From Acidobacteriota bacterium (GTDB lineage Bacteria > Acidobacteriota > Thermoanaerobaculia > Multivoradales > Multivoraceae), in assembly GCA_026707325.1 (NCBI GenBank), contig JAPOXA010000110.1:57923-121922 (forward strand): a stretch of 64,000 nucleotides of DNA, written 5' to 3'. Below the pieces are notes generated by a model. That model was given only the letters and a program-made list of their open reading frames with translations, was not told the origin of the DNA and searched no databases. Shown here one piece after another: positions 18,213-28,446 of the stretch (position 1 is its first letter; each line of letters opens with the position of its first letter). The position numbers were made by a program, and so were the translations under genes.

Positions 18213-19775
18213 TCAGAAGATCTGCTTGCGGTCGTTCGATGACGGAATACCGAGTTCATCCCGGTACTTGGCGACTGTGCGCCGGGCGATGTTAATCCCC
18301 TCCCGCTGGAGTTGTCGCGTCAAGGCCGAGTCGGAGAGCGGTCTGCGGCCGTCCTCGTCGCCGATCAGGTTCCGGAGCTTCCGCTTGACCGTCAAGGAGG
18401 AGATCTCCTCCCCCCGGTCCCGGTCGATGCCGCTGTGGAAGAAGAACTTCATCGGGTACAGGCCGCGCGGCGTATGGATGTACTTGTTCGAGACGACGCG
18501 ACTGACCGTCGATTCGTGCATTCCGATGTCGTCGGCGACATCGCGCAGGACCATGGGGCGCAGTTCGTCCATGCCGTGATCGAAGAAACCACGCTGCTGT
18601 CGCAGGATCGAATCCGCCACCTTGTAGATCGTCCTCTGCCGCTGATCCAGGCTCTTCATCAGCCACATGGCGGAACGCATCTTGTCCTTCAGGAACTCGC
18701 GGGCCTCGGCCTCGCCCTCTTCGCGCTGCATGCGATGCAGCATCGCTCGGTATGCCCGGCTGATGCGCAGCTTCGGCAGGCCGTCGTCGTTCAACTGGAT
18801 CGCCCACTCCCCTCCGGTCTTCACGGCGACGACATCCGGCTCGACATACTCCGTGCGCTCGTGCGAGAAGAGACGGCCCGGACGGGTCTCCAGGGCCTTG
18901 ATCGCCTCCACGGGCGCCTCAAGGGCGGGCAGCGGCATGCGGAGACGTCGCGCGATCTGGCGAAACTGGCGCCGCGCCAGCAGTTCCCAGCACTCGTCGA
19001 CGATGCGCCAGGCCAGGCCTCCGGCTTCGTCCCGGGCCTCGAGTTGAGCCAGCAGGCACTCGGGAAGCGTGTGCCAGGCGATGCCCGGCGGATCGAAGTT
19101 TCGCACCAGGGCCAGCGCGCGGTCCACGTACTCGGCCGGGTATCCGGGTACCGGCACGGGATCGTGCCCGGGTTCCGCTCCTTCGTCTCCCGGCGCCGCG
19201 ACGATGTTTCCGTTTCCGGCGTGGTTGACCGGGAACGCCTCGGCCATCTCGCGGGCAATCGCGACCTCCGCCCGGTAGCGCTCGACCTCGGCGGGCGGGG
19301 CGCCGAGGAGCTGAAGTTCCTCGACCGAGGCGCGGAGAAACCCGTCCGCGTCCAGGTTGCCGATGACGAGTTCCGCGATGTCCCGCAACGGCGGCTTCGC
19401 ATCGGAGAGGCGCAGCTGCCAGAGCAGGTGGTCGTAGAGGTCCTCTTCCCGGCTGATGCTGTTCTCGAAGGGCACCGCTTCCCGCGTCTCGAACGTGTTC
19501 GGGGCGGTCGATTCGGACCCCAGGTAATCGTTGAAGTAGGCGTCCAGATCGATGTCCAGCATCGACGGCTCTTCTTCCGGGCCCTGTTCCTCGGTCTCTT
19601 CGGAGTCCTCCTGGTCCCCGACATCCTCGAGCATCGGGTTCTCCACCATTTCCTGGTTGAGGACGCCCTGAAGCTCCAGCCGCGTCATCTGCAGCAGCTT
19701 GATCGCCTGCTGCAGGGACGGCGTCATCACCAGCCGCTGGGCCAGCTTGAGCGAGAGCCTCTGTTGGAGCACCAT
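18213..19775 (-). CDS. rpoN: RNA polymerase sigma-54 factor
   Basis: N-terminal 'LQQRLSLKLAQRLVMTPSLQQAIKLLQMTRLELQ', C-terminal RpoN box 'IARRTVAKYRDELGIPSSNDRK'. Confidence 0.96.
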   Translation of the reverse strand: MVLQQRLSLKLAQRLVMTPSLQQAIKLLQMTRLELQGVLNQEMVENPMLEDVGDQEDSEETEEQGPEEEPSMLDIDLDAYFNDYLGSESTAPNTFETREAVPFENSISREEDLYDHLLWQLRLSDAKPPLRDIAELVIGNLDADGFLRASVEELQLLGAPPAEVERYRAEVAIAREMAEAFPVNHAGNGNIVAAPGDEGAEPGHDPVPVPGYPAEYVDRALALVRNFDPPGIAWHTLPECLLAQLEARDEAGGLAWRIVDECWELLARRQFRQIARRLRMPLPALEAPVEAIKALETRPGRLFSHERTEYVEPDVVAVKTGGEWAIQLNDDGLPKLRISRAYRAMLHRMQREEGEAEAREFLKDKMRSAMWLMKSLDQRQRTIYKVADSILRQQRGFFDHGMDELRPMVLRDVADDIGMHESTVSRVVSNKYIHTPRGLYPMKFFFHSGIDRDRGEEISSLTVKRKLRNLIGDEDGRRPLSDSALTRQLQREGINIARRTVAKYRDELGIPSSNDRKQIF

Positions 19776-19898
19776 GATCGCTTGCCGAATGAGGCGGTCC
19801 TTGGGGCGGTGGAGTCTCGCGGGAATCGGTCGTGTCGGGCTGCGATGAGCGGCTTGTTCGTCCGCCCTGCCGCAACGGTGTGTCGCCACGCCCATCCC

Positions 19899-19914
19899 AG
19901 CAAGAGTAGTGCCA
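19899..19914 (-). promoter_or_regulatory. Sigma-54 (-24/-12) promoter upstream of rpoN
   Basis: Minus-strand TGGCACTACTCTTGCT matches TGGCAC-N5-TTGCW; in the lptB-rpoN intergenic region, about 125 bp upstream of the rpoN ATG. Confidence 0.75.
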
Positions 19915-19950
19915 AGCCGACGGTATCACCACCGTGGCCGGCGCCGGCCC

Positions 19951-20694
19951 TCAGAGACTGAACTCGGCGCCGAGGTAGATCTTGCGGACCGTTTCATCGG
20001 ACGACAACTCCGCCGGAGTGCCGCTACGAAGGATCCTGCCGTCGTTGATGATGTAGGCGCGGTCGGTGATTCTGAGGGTCTCGCGGACGTTGTGGTCGGT
20101 GATCAGCACCCCGATGCCCATGTCCCGGAGTTGACGGACGATCGCCTGGATGTCGAGAACGGCGATCGGGTCGATTCCGGCGAACGGCTCGTCGAGAAGG
20201 ATGAAGCTGGGGCCGATCGCCAGCGCGCGGGCGATCTCCAGGCGACGTCGCTCGCCGCCAGAGAGCTGATTCCCCCTGGAGCGCCGCACCGCGACGAGAT
20301 CGAAGTCGGCGATCAACTGGTTCATCCGGCGTCGCTGCTCGGCGCGGCGAAGACCGAGGGTCTCGAACACGGCGCGGAGGTTGCCTTCGACCGACAGTCG
20401 CCGGAACACGGAGGGCTCCTGCGGGAGATAGCTGATGCCCTGCTGCGCCCGGAGATACATGGGCAGGTCGGTGATCTCGGTGTCATCGAAGAACACCCGG
20501 CCCCGGTCCGGCCGCGTCAGTCCGACCACGATGTAGAAGGTCGTCGTCTTGCCGGCGCCGTTGGGCCCAAGCAACCCGACGACCTCTCCCTGGGCGACCT
20601 CGATCGACACGTCCTGGACCACGGGCCTGCCCCGGTACACCTTCCGGACGTCCTGGGTGCGGATGCGGTGGCGGGATGCGGACGGCTCCGTCAC
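19951..20694 (-). CDS. lptB: LPS export ABC transporter ATP-binding protein
   Basis: '[59 protein letters not shown]', '[18 protein letters not shown]'. Confidence 0.96.
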   Translation of the reverse strand: MTEPSASRHRIRTQDVRKVYRGRPVVQDVSIEVAQGEVVGLLGPNGAGKTTTFYIVVGLTRPDRGRVFFDDTEITDLPMYLRAQQGISYLPQEPSVFRRLSVEGNLRAVFETLGLRRAEQRRRMNQLIADFDLVAVRRSRGNQLSGGERRRLEIARALAIGPSFILLDEPFAGIDPIAVLDIQAIVRQLRDMGIGVLITDHNVRETLRITDRAYIINDGRILRSGTPAELSSDETVRKIYLGAEFSL

Positions 20695-22925
20695 GGGTCG
20701 CCGGCTCCGGCAACCGGACTGCCGGACGGCCTCATCTCGTAGCGGCGTTCGTCGATCCAGTAGATCAGGCCGGGGCCCCGCAACTCGTCCGTCCCCCTAC
20801 GGAACACGACGTTGCCGGAGAGCCGGATCAAGCGCTCGGCAAAGGCGTAGACGGCACGGTTCGCCTCCACGAAGCGACCGTAACCGATGTCGTGGAGGCG
20901 AGCGTTGCCCAGGCAGAAGAGCGTCTGCGCCTGGGATGTTCCCGTTGCGGAGCCCCGGTCGCCGGGGACCGTCTCGACCGTCAACTCGTCGCACTCCAGG
21001 TTCTGCTCGCCCAACGCAGCAACGGCCCCGCCGCTGTAGCGCAGCTCCCCGCTGGCCTCGTCGTAGTTCATGCTGGCCGCCGAGATCGACCACCGCTCGG
21101 TCACGCTCTCCGACCCGGTCTCTCCGCTAGTCGCGGTTCCTGCCACCGGTTGGGACTCCCAGATGGTCCGGACATCACCGTTCGCGACCATCCGGCGGCG
21201 GTCTTCCGTGATGCGCAGCTGGGCCGCCGCGAGGAGGTCGGCGCCACGCCGCACCTCCACGCCCTCGCGGAACCGACTCTCTCCCGCTTCGCAGAGGAGC
21301 GCTTCACCGGCCGTGATCACCGACGGGCCGGTATCGAAGGCCCCTTCTTCCGACGGAGACACGCCGCCGAACGGCAGGGCGCCGCCGTCGGCCTCAGCGC
21401 TGCCGTCGAGCGTGAGGCGCACTCCTCCAGTCGCCTCGGAACAGCCGTTCGCCTGGTCGAAGAGGACCCTGGAACCCTCGAGTTCTCCCTGGGAGTGAAC
21501 CAGCCTGGCGGGTTGGCCGCGGAACTCGACGCGTTGCGTCGAGGGATCGATCGCCGCCTCGTCGGCGCGGGCGAGCACCGTCGCCTCGCTTCGATCGGTC
21601 AGTTCGACGTTGCCCCCAAGCGTCAGTTCGACGAGGTCGCCCTCCCCGTCGAAACGTCCAGCGGCAACGACGCTCGAGGCTTCTCGCAGCGGACGTTCCC
21701 TGCCCGGCACGAGCTCGTGAAGCTCGACCCTGCCGCGCGAGGAAAACTCCGCCAGCACGCCCTCCAGGAAACTGAACTTGAGGAGCCTTGCCCGGATGCG
21801 GCGCTGCGATCCGTCTCCGTAGTCGATCCGCAACACGGCGGGGCCGCCCCAACTCGGACCGCTCAGGTCGATCCGGCTGGGAAACTGGGCCTCGTCGAAC
21901 TGGACGTCCAGGGCATCACCGCGCAGGACGAGCACGGACTCCTCCGCCAGCCGGCCGGTCCCTCCGGTCTCCCGCTCCGGAGCTGCGAGGGGAGCCCTCA
22001 GCTCGATCTCGCCTCGCGCCTCGAGACCCGCGAGGACACCAGCCTCGCTCTCGCGAAAAGTCACCGAGCGGGCGGCCAGGGTGAAGCGCCCGAGCCGCAT
22101 CTCGGCTCCGCCGAGAGCCCGGACGATCCCCGCATGCCAACGATGCTCCAGGGTCTCGGCGGTCAGAGAGACCGATTGAGACGGGTCGCTCCCGACACCG
22201 GCGTCGGGCTCCTCCGCGCCCACCAGACGAACGCCGCCGCCCATGCGGGCAATCTCCTCGCGGAAGTCCATCCGCAGGTCGTCCCCCTGAACAGTGACGC
22301 CCTCGAAACGGAAACGGCTGTCGTCCGCAGCGGTCAGGACCATGCCGCCCGCCGCCAACTCCATCCAGTCGGTGTCCACGGCCAGGCCGTTGGTTCCCTG
22401 GAGAGAAACCGAACCCTGAAGGTAGGTCGCCTTCGTCTCCTCGTTGTAGGTCGCGCCATCCGCGCGCAGGGAGTAGTGGTCATCGCCCTGCGGATAGGCG
22501 ACCTCTACCTGACTGAGATTCACGTTGCCCTGGTCGTCCGAGCTCGTCCGGGCGCCACGGATGCGGAACACCTCGATCCCCTCGCGCTCGAGCGTTGACT
22601 CGAATTCCTCCGCACTGAGCTGCGCCGTTTCGGTGACCGCGTCCGGTGCTTCATCGGCCTCGACGGTCTCTTCGGCGCCGGCATCCGGTTCGGCCCCGGC
22701 ACGCTCGTCCCGTCCCTGCAGGAACAGCGCGGTCAGCCCTCCGACGCCCGAGACCAGCACCAGCAGCAAGACGGCCCTGAGCAGGCGGTTTCGCAGTTGC
22801 CGGCGCCTGCCGAAGTTCGGGGCCCGCCGGCGCTTCGATCCGTAGGCCGAGCCGGACCCTTCCGCCGAGGATGTCGCCTCCGAGGAGTTCCCCCCCCGCG
22901 CCTCGTGAGGAGTGTCCGGCGTCAT
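20691..22925 (-). CDS. Large LptC/LptA-like (OstA repeat) LPS transport protein, single N-terminal TM
   Basis: 744-aa ORF; TM '[23 protein letters not shown]' then LptC-like and several OstA-type beta repeats ('[20 protein letters not shown]...[44 protein letters not shown]'); overlaps lptB by 4 bp. Confidence 0.82.
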   Translation of the reverse strand: MTPDTPHEARGGNSSEATSSAEGSGSAYGSKRRRAPNFGRRRQLRNRLLRAVLLLVLVSGVGGLTALFLQGRDERAGAEPDAGAEETVEADEAPDAVTETAQLSAEEFESTLEREGIEVFRIRGARTSSDDQGNVNLSQVEVAYPQGDDHYSLRADGATYNEETKATYLQGSVSLQGTNGLAVDTDWMELAAGGMVLTAADDSRFRFEGVTVQGDDLRMDFREEIARMGGGVRLVGAEEPDAGVGSDPSQSVSLTAETLEHRWHAGIVRALGGAEMRLGRFTLAARSVTFRESEAGVLAGLEARGEIELRAPLAAPERETGGTGRLAEESVLVLRGDALDVQFDEAQFPSRIDLSGPSWGGPAVLRIDYGDGSQRRIRARLLKFSFLEGVLAEFSSRGRVELHELVPGRERPLREASSVVAAGRFDGEGDLVELTLGGNVELTDRSEATVLARADEAAIDPSTQRVEFRGQPARLVHSQGELEGSRVLFDQANGCSEATGGVRLTLDGSAEADGGALPFGGVSPSEEGAFDTGPSVITAGEALLCEAGESRFREGVEVRRGADLLAAAQLRITEDRRRMVANGDVRTIWESQPVAGTATSGETGSESVTERWSISAASMNYDEASGELRYSGGAVAALGEQNLECDELTVETVPGDRGSATGTSQAQTLFCLGNARLHDIGYGRFVEANRAVYAFAERLIRLSGNVVFRRGTDELRGPGLIYWIDERRYEMRPSGSPVAGAGDP

Positions 22926-24673
22926 GCCGGCATTCTACGCTTCGGCACCTGGTGGTCTCCGATCGGCCGGGCGTCTTCGATTCTCACGACGGGACCACCC
23001 TGGTAGGAGTCCCACTCCAGGGCGCCGAGAACCTCGAAACGGCCGTCGAGACTGGCCGCCCGCTCCTTCCAGCCCCAGCCGAGCAGCCAGACGGGACGGC
23101 TTCCCTCCGAGCCCCCGCCGCGGGCTGCCCGGACGCGCAGCTTGACGTGATCTTCGCCGAACTCACGTGGCAGGCCGACGCGCTCGAGCGGACCGAGCCG
23201 GATCAGGGGCCGGCGGTTCCCTTCCCCGTGTGGCTCCAACCTGGCCAGTTCCCCGTACAACTCCGAGCCGATCTGGCCGGCGGAGAGCGCCAGTTCGTAC
23301 TCGCGCCGGCGAACGAGGATTCCGGGCGGCCACTCGGCGGCTTCTTCCATCGCGCTCCTGAGGTCCGGCAATTCCGAGACGGCCACGGAGAGGCCAATGG
23401 CCTGGGGATGGCCGCCGAAGCGGATCGTCCGATCTTGAAAACCGGCCACGAAGGAATGAAGATCAAGACCCGGGATGCTGCGGCCCGATCCGGTGCCGGA
23501 GTCCCCGTCCACGCCCAGGAGGATCGCCGGGCGGTGGAAGTCCCGCGCCAGCCGTCCGGCTGCGATCCCCACGACGCCGCGGTGCCAGTCCGGGCTCCAG
23601 GCCACCAGGATCCCCGGCAGCGGGTCCCGGCCGGCAAAGAGCTCGGCGGCCTGCTTGACGACCCGTCTTTCCTCGGCCTGACGGCTGCGGTTCAGAGCAT
23701 TGAGCTCACCGGCGAGACGATCCGCCTCGGTCGAGTCCCGCGTCAGGAGCAACCGAAGCGCGAGGTCGGCGTCGGCCAGGCGCCCGGCCGCGTTGATCCG
23801 CGGTCCAAGGCGGAACGCGACCTCGGTCGACGATACGGATCCCGCGACGCGCGCCACGCGCATCAGTGCTCGCAGTCCCGGTGAGCGCGCCTTGGAGAGG
23901 GCCCGGAGACCAAGCGCGGCGATCACGCGGTTCTCACCCACGAGCGGCACGACGTCGGCGATCGTGCCCAGACATGCGATGCGCAGCAGAGCCGCCAGCG
24001 GCTCATCGCGACCGCTTCGCCGGAGCACCCCCTGGGCCAGCTTGAAGGCGAGGCCGGCCCCGCACAGGTGCCGGAAGGGATAGTCGCAGTCATCCTGGAG
24101 CGGGTTGATCTGGATCGCCTGCGAGGGGAAATCGTTGCCGACCACATGGTGGTCGGTCACGATCACGTCGATGCCACGCTCGACCGCCGCCAGCACCGCC
24201 CCGGCGGAAGTCGTTCCGCAGTCGACGGTGACGATCAGGGAAGCGCCGGCGCGATGCGCCTTATCCACCTGGAGAACCTGGAAGCCGTAGCCTTCCGTGA
24301 GCCGGTTCGGGAGGATCGGAACGACCTTCGCACCAAGCGAGCGCAACACGGCGGTCAGGAGGGCGCAGGCGGTCACGCCGTCCACGTCGTAGTCTCCGAC
24401 GACGGCCACCGTAGCGCCGTCCCGGCAGGCTCTCCGCAGGCGCTCCACCGCCTCCTCCATGCCAAGCAGCAGAAAGGGGTCGTGGAGCCCGCGCCGATGG
24501 GGAGTCAGGAACACGTCGGCTTCCGATGGCGTACTGACGCCCCTGCGGGCGAGCGGGGCCGACAGCAGGCCGTAGCCCGCTGCCGCCAGCGCCTCGGCGG
24601 CTTCAGGCGTCGGCTTCTCCAACCACTCCACCGGGTCCGTTCGGTTCTCCTCCACGACAGGTCGACCTTTCAC
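22922..24673 (-). CDS. recJ: Single-stranded-DNA-specific exonuclease RecJ (GTG start likely)
   Basis: DHH motif 'VAVVGDYDVDGVTACALL', 'IVTDHHVVG', 'LGPRINAAGRLADADLALRLLLT'. Confidence 0.93.
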   Translation of the reverse strand: MKGRPVVEENRTDPVEWLEKPTPEAAEALAAAGYGLLSAPLARRGVSTPSEADVFLTPHRRGLHDPFLLLGMEEAVERLRRACRDGATVAVVGDYDVDGVTACALLTAVLRSLGAKVVPILPNRLTEGYGFQVLQVDKAHRAGASLIVTVDCGTTSAGAVLAAVERGIDVIVTDHHVVGNDFPSQAIQINPLQDDCDYPFRHLCGAGLAFKLAQGVLRRSGRDEPLAALLRIACLGTIADVVPLVGENRVIAALGLRALSKARSPGLRALMRVARVAGSVSSTEVAFRLGPRINAAGRLADADLALRLLLTRDSTEADRLAGELNALNRSRQAEERRVVKQAAELFAGRDPLPGILVAWSPDWHRGVVGIAAGRLARDFHRPAILLGVDGDSGTGSGRSIPGLDLHSFVAGFQDRTIRFGGHPQAIGLSVAVSELPDLRSAMEEAAEWPPGILVRRREYELALSAGQIGSELYGELARLEPHGEGNRRPLIRLGPLERVGLPREFGEDHVKLRVRAARGGGSEGSRPVWLLGWGWKERAASLDGRFEVLGALEWDSYQGGPVVRIEDARPIGDHQVPKRRMPA

Positions 24674-27123
24674 ATCAGGTCCTGGGGGTCGACGTCGACG
24701 GTGAGATCGGCCGCGGGCGCGGGCGCGACCGCCCTGGCCAGGTTCCTCACGTCCGCTCCGTTCGCCGAGCGCATCAGGAACTGGAAACGCCACTGCCCCT
24801 TGAGACGCTCCAGGGGCGCCGGCGCGGGACCCGAGAAGCGGACCTGTGCAGAGAGCTCGTGCCTGCGGGCTGCGGCCGCGAGCTCCTCGATCCGGGAGCG
24901 GCCCCGGTCGCGGTTCCGATCGCGAACGACGAGCTGGACCATGCGGGTGAACGGTGGGTAGTGGAAGGTCCGGCGAAAGCGCATTTCGTGGCTGGCGAAG
25001 GCCTCGTCGTCGTTGTTCAGGACGGCCTGAATCGCGTAGTGGTCCGGATGGTACGTCTGAATCACGAATCGGCCCGCGCGCTCACCCCGACCGGCGCGGC
25101 CTGCGAGCTGGGTCAGAAGCGCGTAGCTCCGTTCGGCCGCGCGGAAGTCCGGAAACCCGAGGTAGGAGTCGGCCGTCAGCACGGCCGCGAGAGCGACGTT
25201 CGGGAAGTGGTGTCCCTTGGAGATCATCTGGGTGCCGATCAATATGTCGGTGCGCCCGGAGCGAAACCGTTCGAGCACCGCGGCGGCACCTCCGACGCGA
25301 CGTGTCGTGTCGCGATCCAGCACGTCCACGGCAGCCTCCGGAAAGCGCTTCCGGACCTCCTCCTCCACCCGCTCCGTGCCCGCCCCGATCGGTTGCAGCG
25401 CATCCTCTCCACACTCGGGACAGACGCGCGGAACCGGAGCGTGACCGCCGCAGTAGTGGCAGATCAGCCGTCCTTCGCGGCGGTGGTAGCTCTTGGGCAG
25501 GCCGCAGTCCTCACAGGCCATGTTCTCGCCGCAGGCGCGGCACAGCAGTTGCGGGGAGTAACCGCGACGATTGCGCAGCAGGATGACCTGCTCGCCGTGC
25601 TGCAGACTGTTCTCCATCTCCTGGACCAGCAGCCGCGAGAAGGCGACATCGCCGGGCCGGCGGGGCCGGTCTCCGGGCTCTTCGCGCAGGTCGACGAGGA
25701 TCGCCTCGGGAAGTGCCCCGACGCCGACCCGCGCGGTCAGAAGGAGCTCGCGATACCGACCCCGCTCGACGTTCAGCCGGGTCTCGAGACTTGGCGTCGC
25801 GGAAACCAGCAGAGCTGTCGCCGCTGAGGTCTGAGCTCGCACGAGAGCCAGATCCCGGCCGCTGTACCGTGGCCGTGTGTCCTGCTTGTAGGCACCGTCC
25901 TGTTCCTCGTCGACGACGATCAGGCCCAGGTTCCGGGCGGGAGCGAAGACCGCGGAACGGGGCCCGATGACGACTTGAGCCTCGCCGTCGCGGATCCGCT
26001 CCCACTCCTGGCGACGTTCAGCGCTGCCGAGGTTCGAATGCAGCATGGCGACCCGGTCGCGGAAGCGCTCCTGGAGGGCGCGCGCCAAAGCCGGGACCAG
26101 AGCGATCTCGGGCACGAGAATGACGACGGACCGCTCCTCCTCGAGGGCCGCGGCGGCGCCCCGCAGGTACACCTCCGTCTTTCCCGAACCCGTCATGCCG
26201 CCCAGGAAGCAGGGCCGGAAGCAACCGCTGCGGACCTCCTCCACGAGTTCCCGCGTGGCCGCCGCCTGATCGGGCCGTAGGGCGAAGGGCGCCGTCACGG
26301 CGTCTTCCTGGAGACGATGGCGCGCCAGATCGATCGCCTCGATCTGGGTGAAGGAACGGAGGACGCCGAGCGTTACCAACCGGCGCACGACCGCGGCCGA
26401 ACAACCGACTTCGTCCCGCACTTCCCGAACGGTGGCCGGCCTGCCCAGGGCCCCGAGGTACTCGACCACCGCCCTGCCGGCCGGTGAGCGGCCGCAAGCG
26501 TCGAGTTGGCTCTGGCGTTCGCCCGGCGGGAGCTCGACCGCCTGGCGGTAGCGGGCACTCCGCCCGCCCGGCTCGTGAACACGGAGGTGTCCGCGTTCGC
26601 GCCAACGATCGATCCGGTCCAGCAAGGTGGCGTCGCCCACCTCGTCCCAGACTTCGGTCAGGGCGACCCGGCCACGCTCCAGCAGAAACTGTTGAAGCGT
26701 CCGGTCCGCCGGATCGCGGCAATCGGCCAGCGCGCCCCGGTTCGTGAGTTCCACGCGGCGGTCACCCCAGGCAGGAAGCACTCCCGGCAGCAGCGTCTTC
26801 AACACTTCGCCGATCGGTGCCGCGTAGTAGGACGCAGTGAAGTCGGCGAGCCTCATCAAGTCGTCGGGCAGCAACGGCTCGAAGTCGATGACGGACTCGA
26901 TCGATCGCAGTTCGCCGTCCAGACCGGCAGGCGGCGCCGACGGCAGGTCGACGATCCAGCCGACCAGCCGGCGCCGTCCGACAGGTACCCGGACGCGCAC
27001 TCCGATCCGGGCGAGCGTGCGCCACGGCCGCGGCACCCGGTAAGTCAGGGGTTCGGGCAGCGGCAGCGGGACCGCGACGGCAGCGTACCCGGCCGCCTCA
27101 ATCGTGGGCGGTTCGGTCCTCAT
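24670..27123 (-). CDS. priA: Primosomal protein N' (replication restart helicase)
   Basis: 'LGGMTGSGKTEVYLR', 'DEEQDGAYKQDTRPRYSGRDLA', Zn-binding cysteines 'CRACGENMACEDCGLPKSYHRREGRLICHYCGGHAPVPRVCPECG'. Confidence 0.96.
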   Translation of the reverse strand: MRTEPPTIEAAGYAAVAVPLPLPEPLTYRVPRPWRTLARIGVRVRVPVGRRRLVGWIVDLPSAPPAGLDGELRSIESVIDFEPLLPDDLMRLADFTASYYAAPIGEVLKTLLPGVLPAWGDRRVELTNRGALADCRDPADRTLQQFLLERGRVALTEVWDEVGDATLLDRIDRWRERGHLRVHEPGGRSARYRQAVELPPGERQSQLDACGRSPAGRAVVEYLGALGRPATVREVRDEVGCSAAVVRRLVTLGVLRSFTQIEAIDLARHRLQEDAVTAPFALRPDQAAATRELVEEVRSGCFRPCFLGGMTGSGKTEVYLRGAAAALEEERSVVILVPEIALVPALARALQERFRDRVAMLHSNLGSAERRQEWERIRDGEAQVVIGPRSAVFAPARNLGLIVVDEEQDGAYKQDTRPRYSGRDLALVRAQTSAATALLVSATPSLETRLNVERGRYRELLLTARVGVGALPEAILVDLREEPGDRPRRPGDVAFSRLLVQEMENSLQHGEQVILLRNRRGYSPQLLCRACGENMACEDCGLPKSYHRREGRLICHYCGGHAPVPRVCPECGEDALQPIGAGTERVEEEVRKRFPEAAVDVLDRDTTRRVGGAAAVLERFRSGRTDILIGTQMISKGHHFPNVALAAVLTADSYLGFPDFRAAERSYALLTQLAGRAGRGERAGRFVIQTYHPDHYAIQAVLNNDDEAFASHEMRFRRTFHYPPFTRMVQLVVRDRNRDRGRSRIEELAAAARRHELSAQVRFSGPAPAPLERLKGQWRFQFLMRSANGADVRNLARAVAPAPAADLTVDVDPQDLM

Positions 27124-27421
27124 TCAGGCAGTTTCCGCACACGCCGGCCGTCAACTGGGCCTCGGGCACGTGAACCCCGCAACGCCGGCATCGGAGAAGG
27201 GCTTTCGGTTGGCCCCCACCCGACGTCGTCGCGGCGCGGCTGCGCGATGCTCCTCCGCCGGCGGCCGGACCTCCGCCTGCCGTGCGGCGCAGAACCTGCA
27301 GCAGCCTCAGCAGGGAACGTGCTTCCGCGGCTCGGGGCGACCGCAACGCTCCGCGGATCATCCGCGCGATCCATATCCACGCCAGCAGGATGGCGATCAG
27401 TATGACGAGAAGCCGTGTCAC
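27098..27421 (-). CDS. Small membrane protein with C-terminal zinc-ribbon-like motif (PP0621-like)
   Basis: N-terminal TM 'LLVILIAILLAWIWIARMI', C-terminal 'CRRCGVHVPEAQLTAGVCGNC'. Confidence 0.6.
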   Translation of the reverse strand: MTRLLVILIAILLAWIWIARMIRGALRSPRAAEARSLLRLLQVLRRTAGGGPAAGGGASRSRAATTSGGGQPKALLRCRRCGVHVPEAQLTAGVCGNCLNEDRTAHD

Positions 27422-27523
27422 CGTCTCGCGAACCCGTTGCGGTCTTCGGGTTGAACGCCCGGCTGCTGATCGATCCTGCCCCGGTCGGGTGTCAGGAGCC
27501 GGAGCGGCGGCAGCCGCGCGGGC

Positions 27524-28039
27524 TCAACTCGCCTTGGCCTTGGAGATCTTGTCCAGGCTGGTGGCAAGCGCCTTCTCGACCAGTTCCTCGGCGCTCTCTT
27601 CGCTGATGTCACGGACGTGGAGCACCTCGCTCACGATGAAGTACCTGGCTTTCTCGTACATCTTCTTCTCGCGAAACGAGAGGCTCTTCTTCTGGCTCAC
27701 GAGACGGAGGTTCTTGAGGACCTCGGCGGCGTCCGTCAACTCACCGGTCCGCATCTTGTCCAGATTCTGCTTGTAGCGACCCTTCCAGTCCTTGTAGACG
27801 TCGATGTTGCCGTCCTCGATCAGAGCGAGAAGATCGTTGATCTCCCGTTCCTTGGCCAGACGTCGGAGACCGACGCGGTCCAGGTTCTCTTCGGGGACCA
27901 TCACCTTGGAGTCGTTCGCCAGCAGGCGCAGGTGGTAGTAGGTCTGCTTCTCACCGCCATCCGGTGCGCTCACCGCGATTCGCTCTACTACACTCACCCC
28001 GTGGTTCGGGTACACGACTTTCTCACCCACTCGGAACAC
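27524..28039 (-). CDS. carD: CarD family transcriptional regulator
   Basis: 'FRVGEKVVYPNHGVSVVERI...YYHLRLLANDSKVMVPEENLDRVGLR' CarD/CdnL RNAP-interaction domain. Confidence 0.93.
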   Translation of the reverse strand: MFRVGEKVVYPNHGVSVVERIAVSAPDGGEKQTYYHLRLLANDSKVMVPEENLDRVGLRRLAKEREINDLLALIEDGNIDVYKDWKGRYKQNLDKMRTGELTDAAEVLKNLRLVSQKKSLSFREKKMYEKARYFIVSEVLHVRDISEESAEELVEKALATSLDKISKAKAS

Positions 28040-28180
28040 TCTGATCTCCCTTCAAACTGGCAGATGCACACTTCGGCGGGATTCGCCGGAACGCTGGCTT
28101 CAGTTCCGGGATCGGCCGCGAGTTGCTTGTCTGACGCCGTGTGCCTAAGTTACAGAAAATCACGCGGTTAACGGTCGCTG

Positions 28181-28209
28181 ATTGTAGCCGCAGAGACCCT
28201 TGTCGTCAA
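28181..28209 (-). promoter_or_regulatory. Sigma-70-type promoter for carD
   Basis: Minus strand TTGACG-17 bp-TACAAT (28209-28204 and 28186-28181), about 140 bp upstream of the carD ATG. Confidence 0.7.
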
Positions 28210-28360
28210 GTTCTTCCCGCCCCGTTTGCGCCACGTCCGGACGGCTGGCTCTAAGTCATTGACACCGCTGGGTTTGACGGCTTCAGGCTGGAACCGGGGC
28301 GGCCATCCTGTTACTGTCCGTCACCTTGCTCCGCGCGAGCGTTCTGCTCGCGGAGTTCGT

Positions 28361-28446
28361 GCCGGAGTGGCGGAATGGCAGACGCAGGGGACTCAAAATC
28401 CCCCGCCCGCAAGGGCGTGTGGGTTCGACTCCCACCTCCGGCACCA
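28361..28446 (+). tRNA. tRNA-Leu (anticodon CAA), CCA encoded
   Basis: Acceptor GCCGGAG/CTCCGGC, anticodon loop CTCAAAA, long variable arm CGCCCGCAAGGGCG, T arm GTGGGTTCGACTCCCAC, ends ACCA. Confidence 0.95.

Noticed and set aside
24261-24270. DnaA-box-like TTATCCACC and possible replication origin near dnaB/parB
   Set aside because: A single partial match inside recJ, with no cluster of boxes, no dnaA/dnaN, and no parS palindrome seen.
27421-27524. Terminator hairpin after carD (AACCCG/CGGGTT)
   Set aside because: Short arms and no T-run; not convincing.
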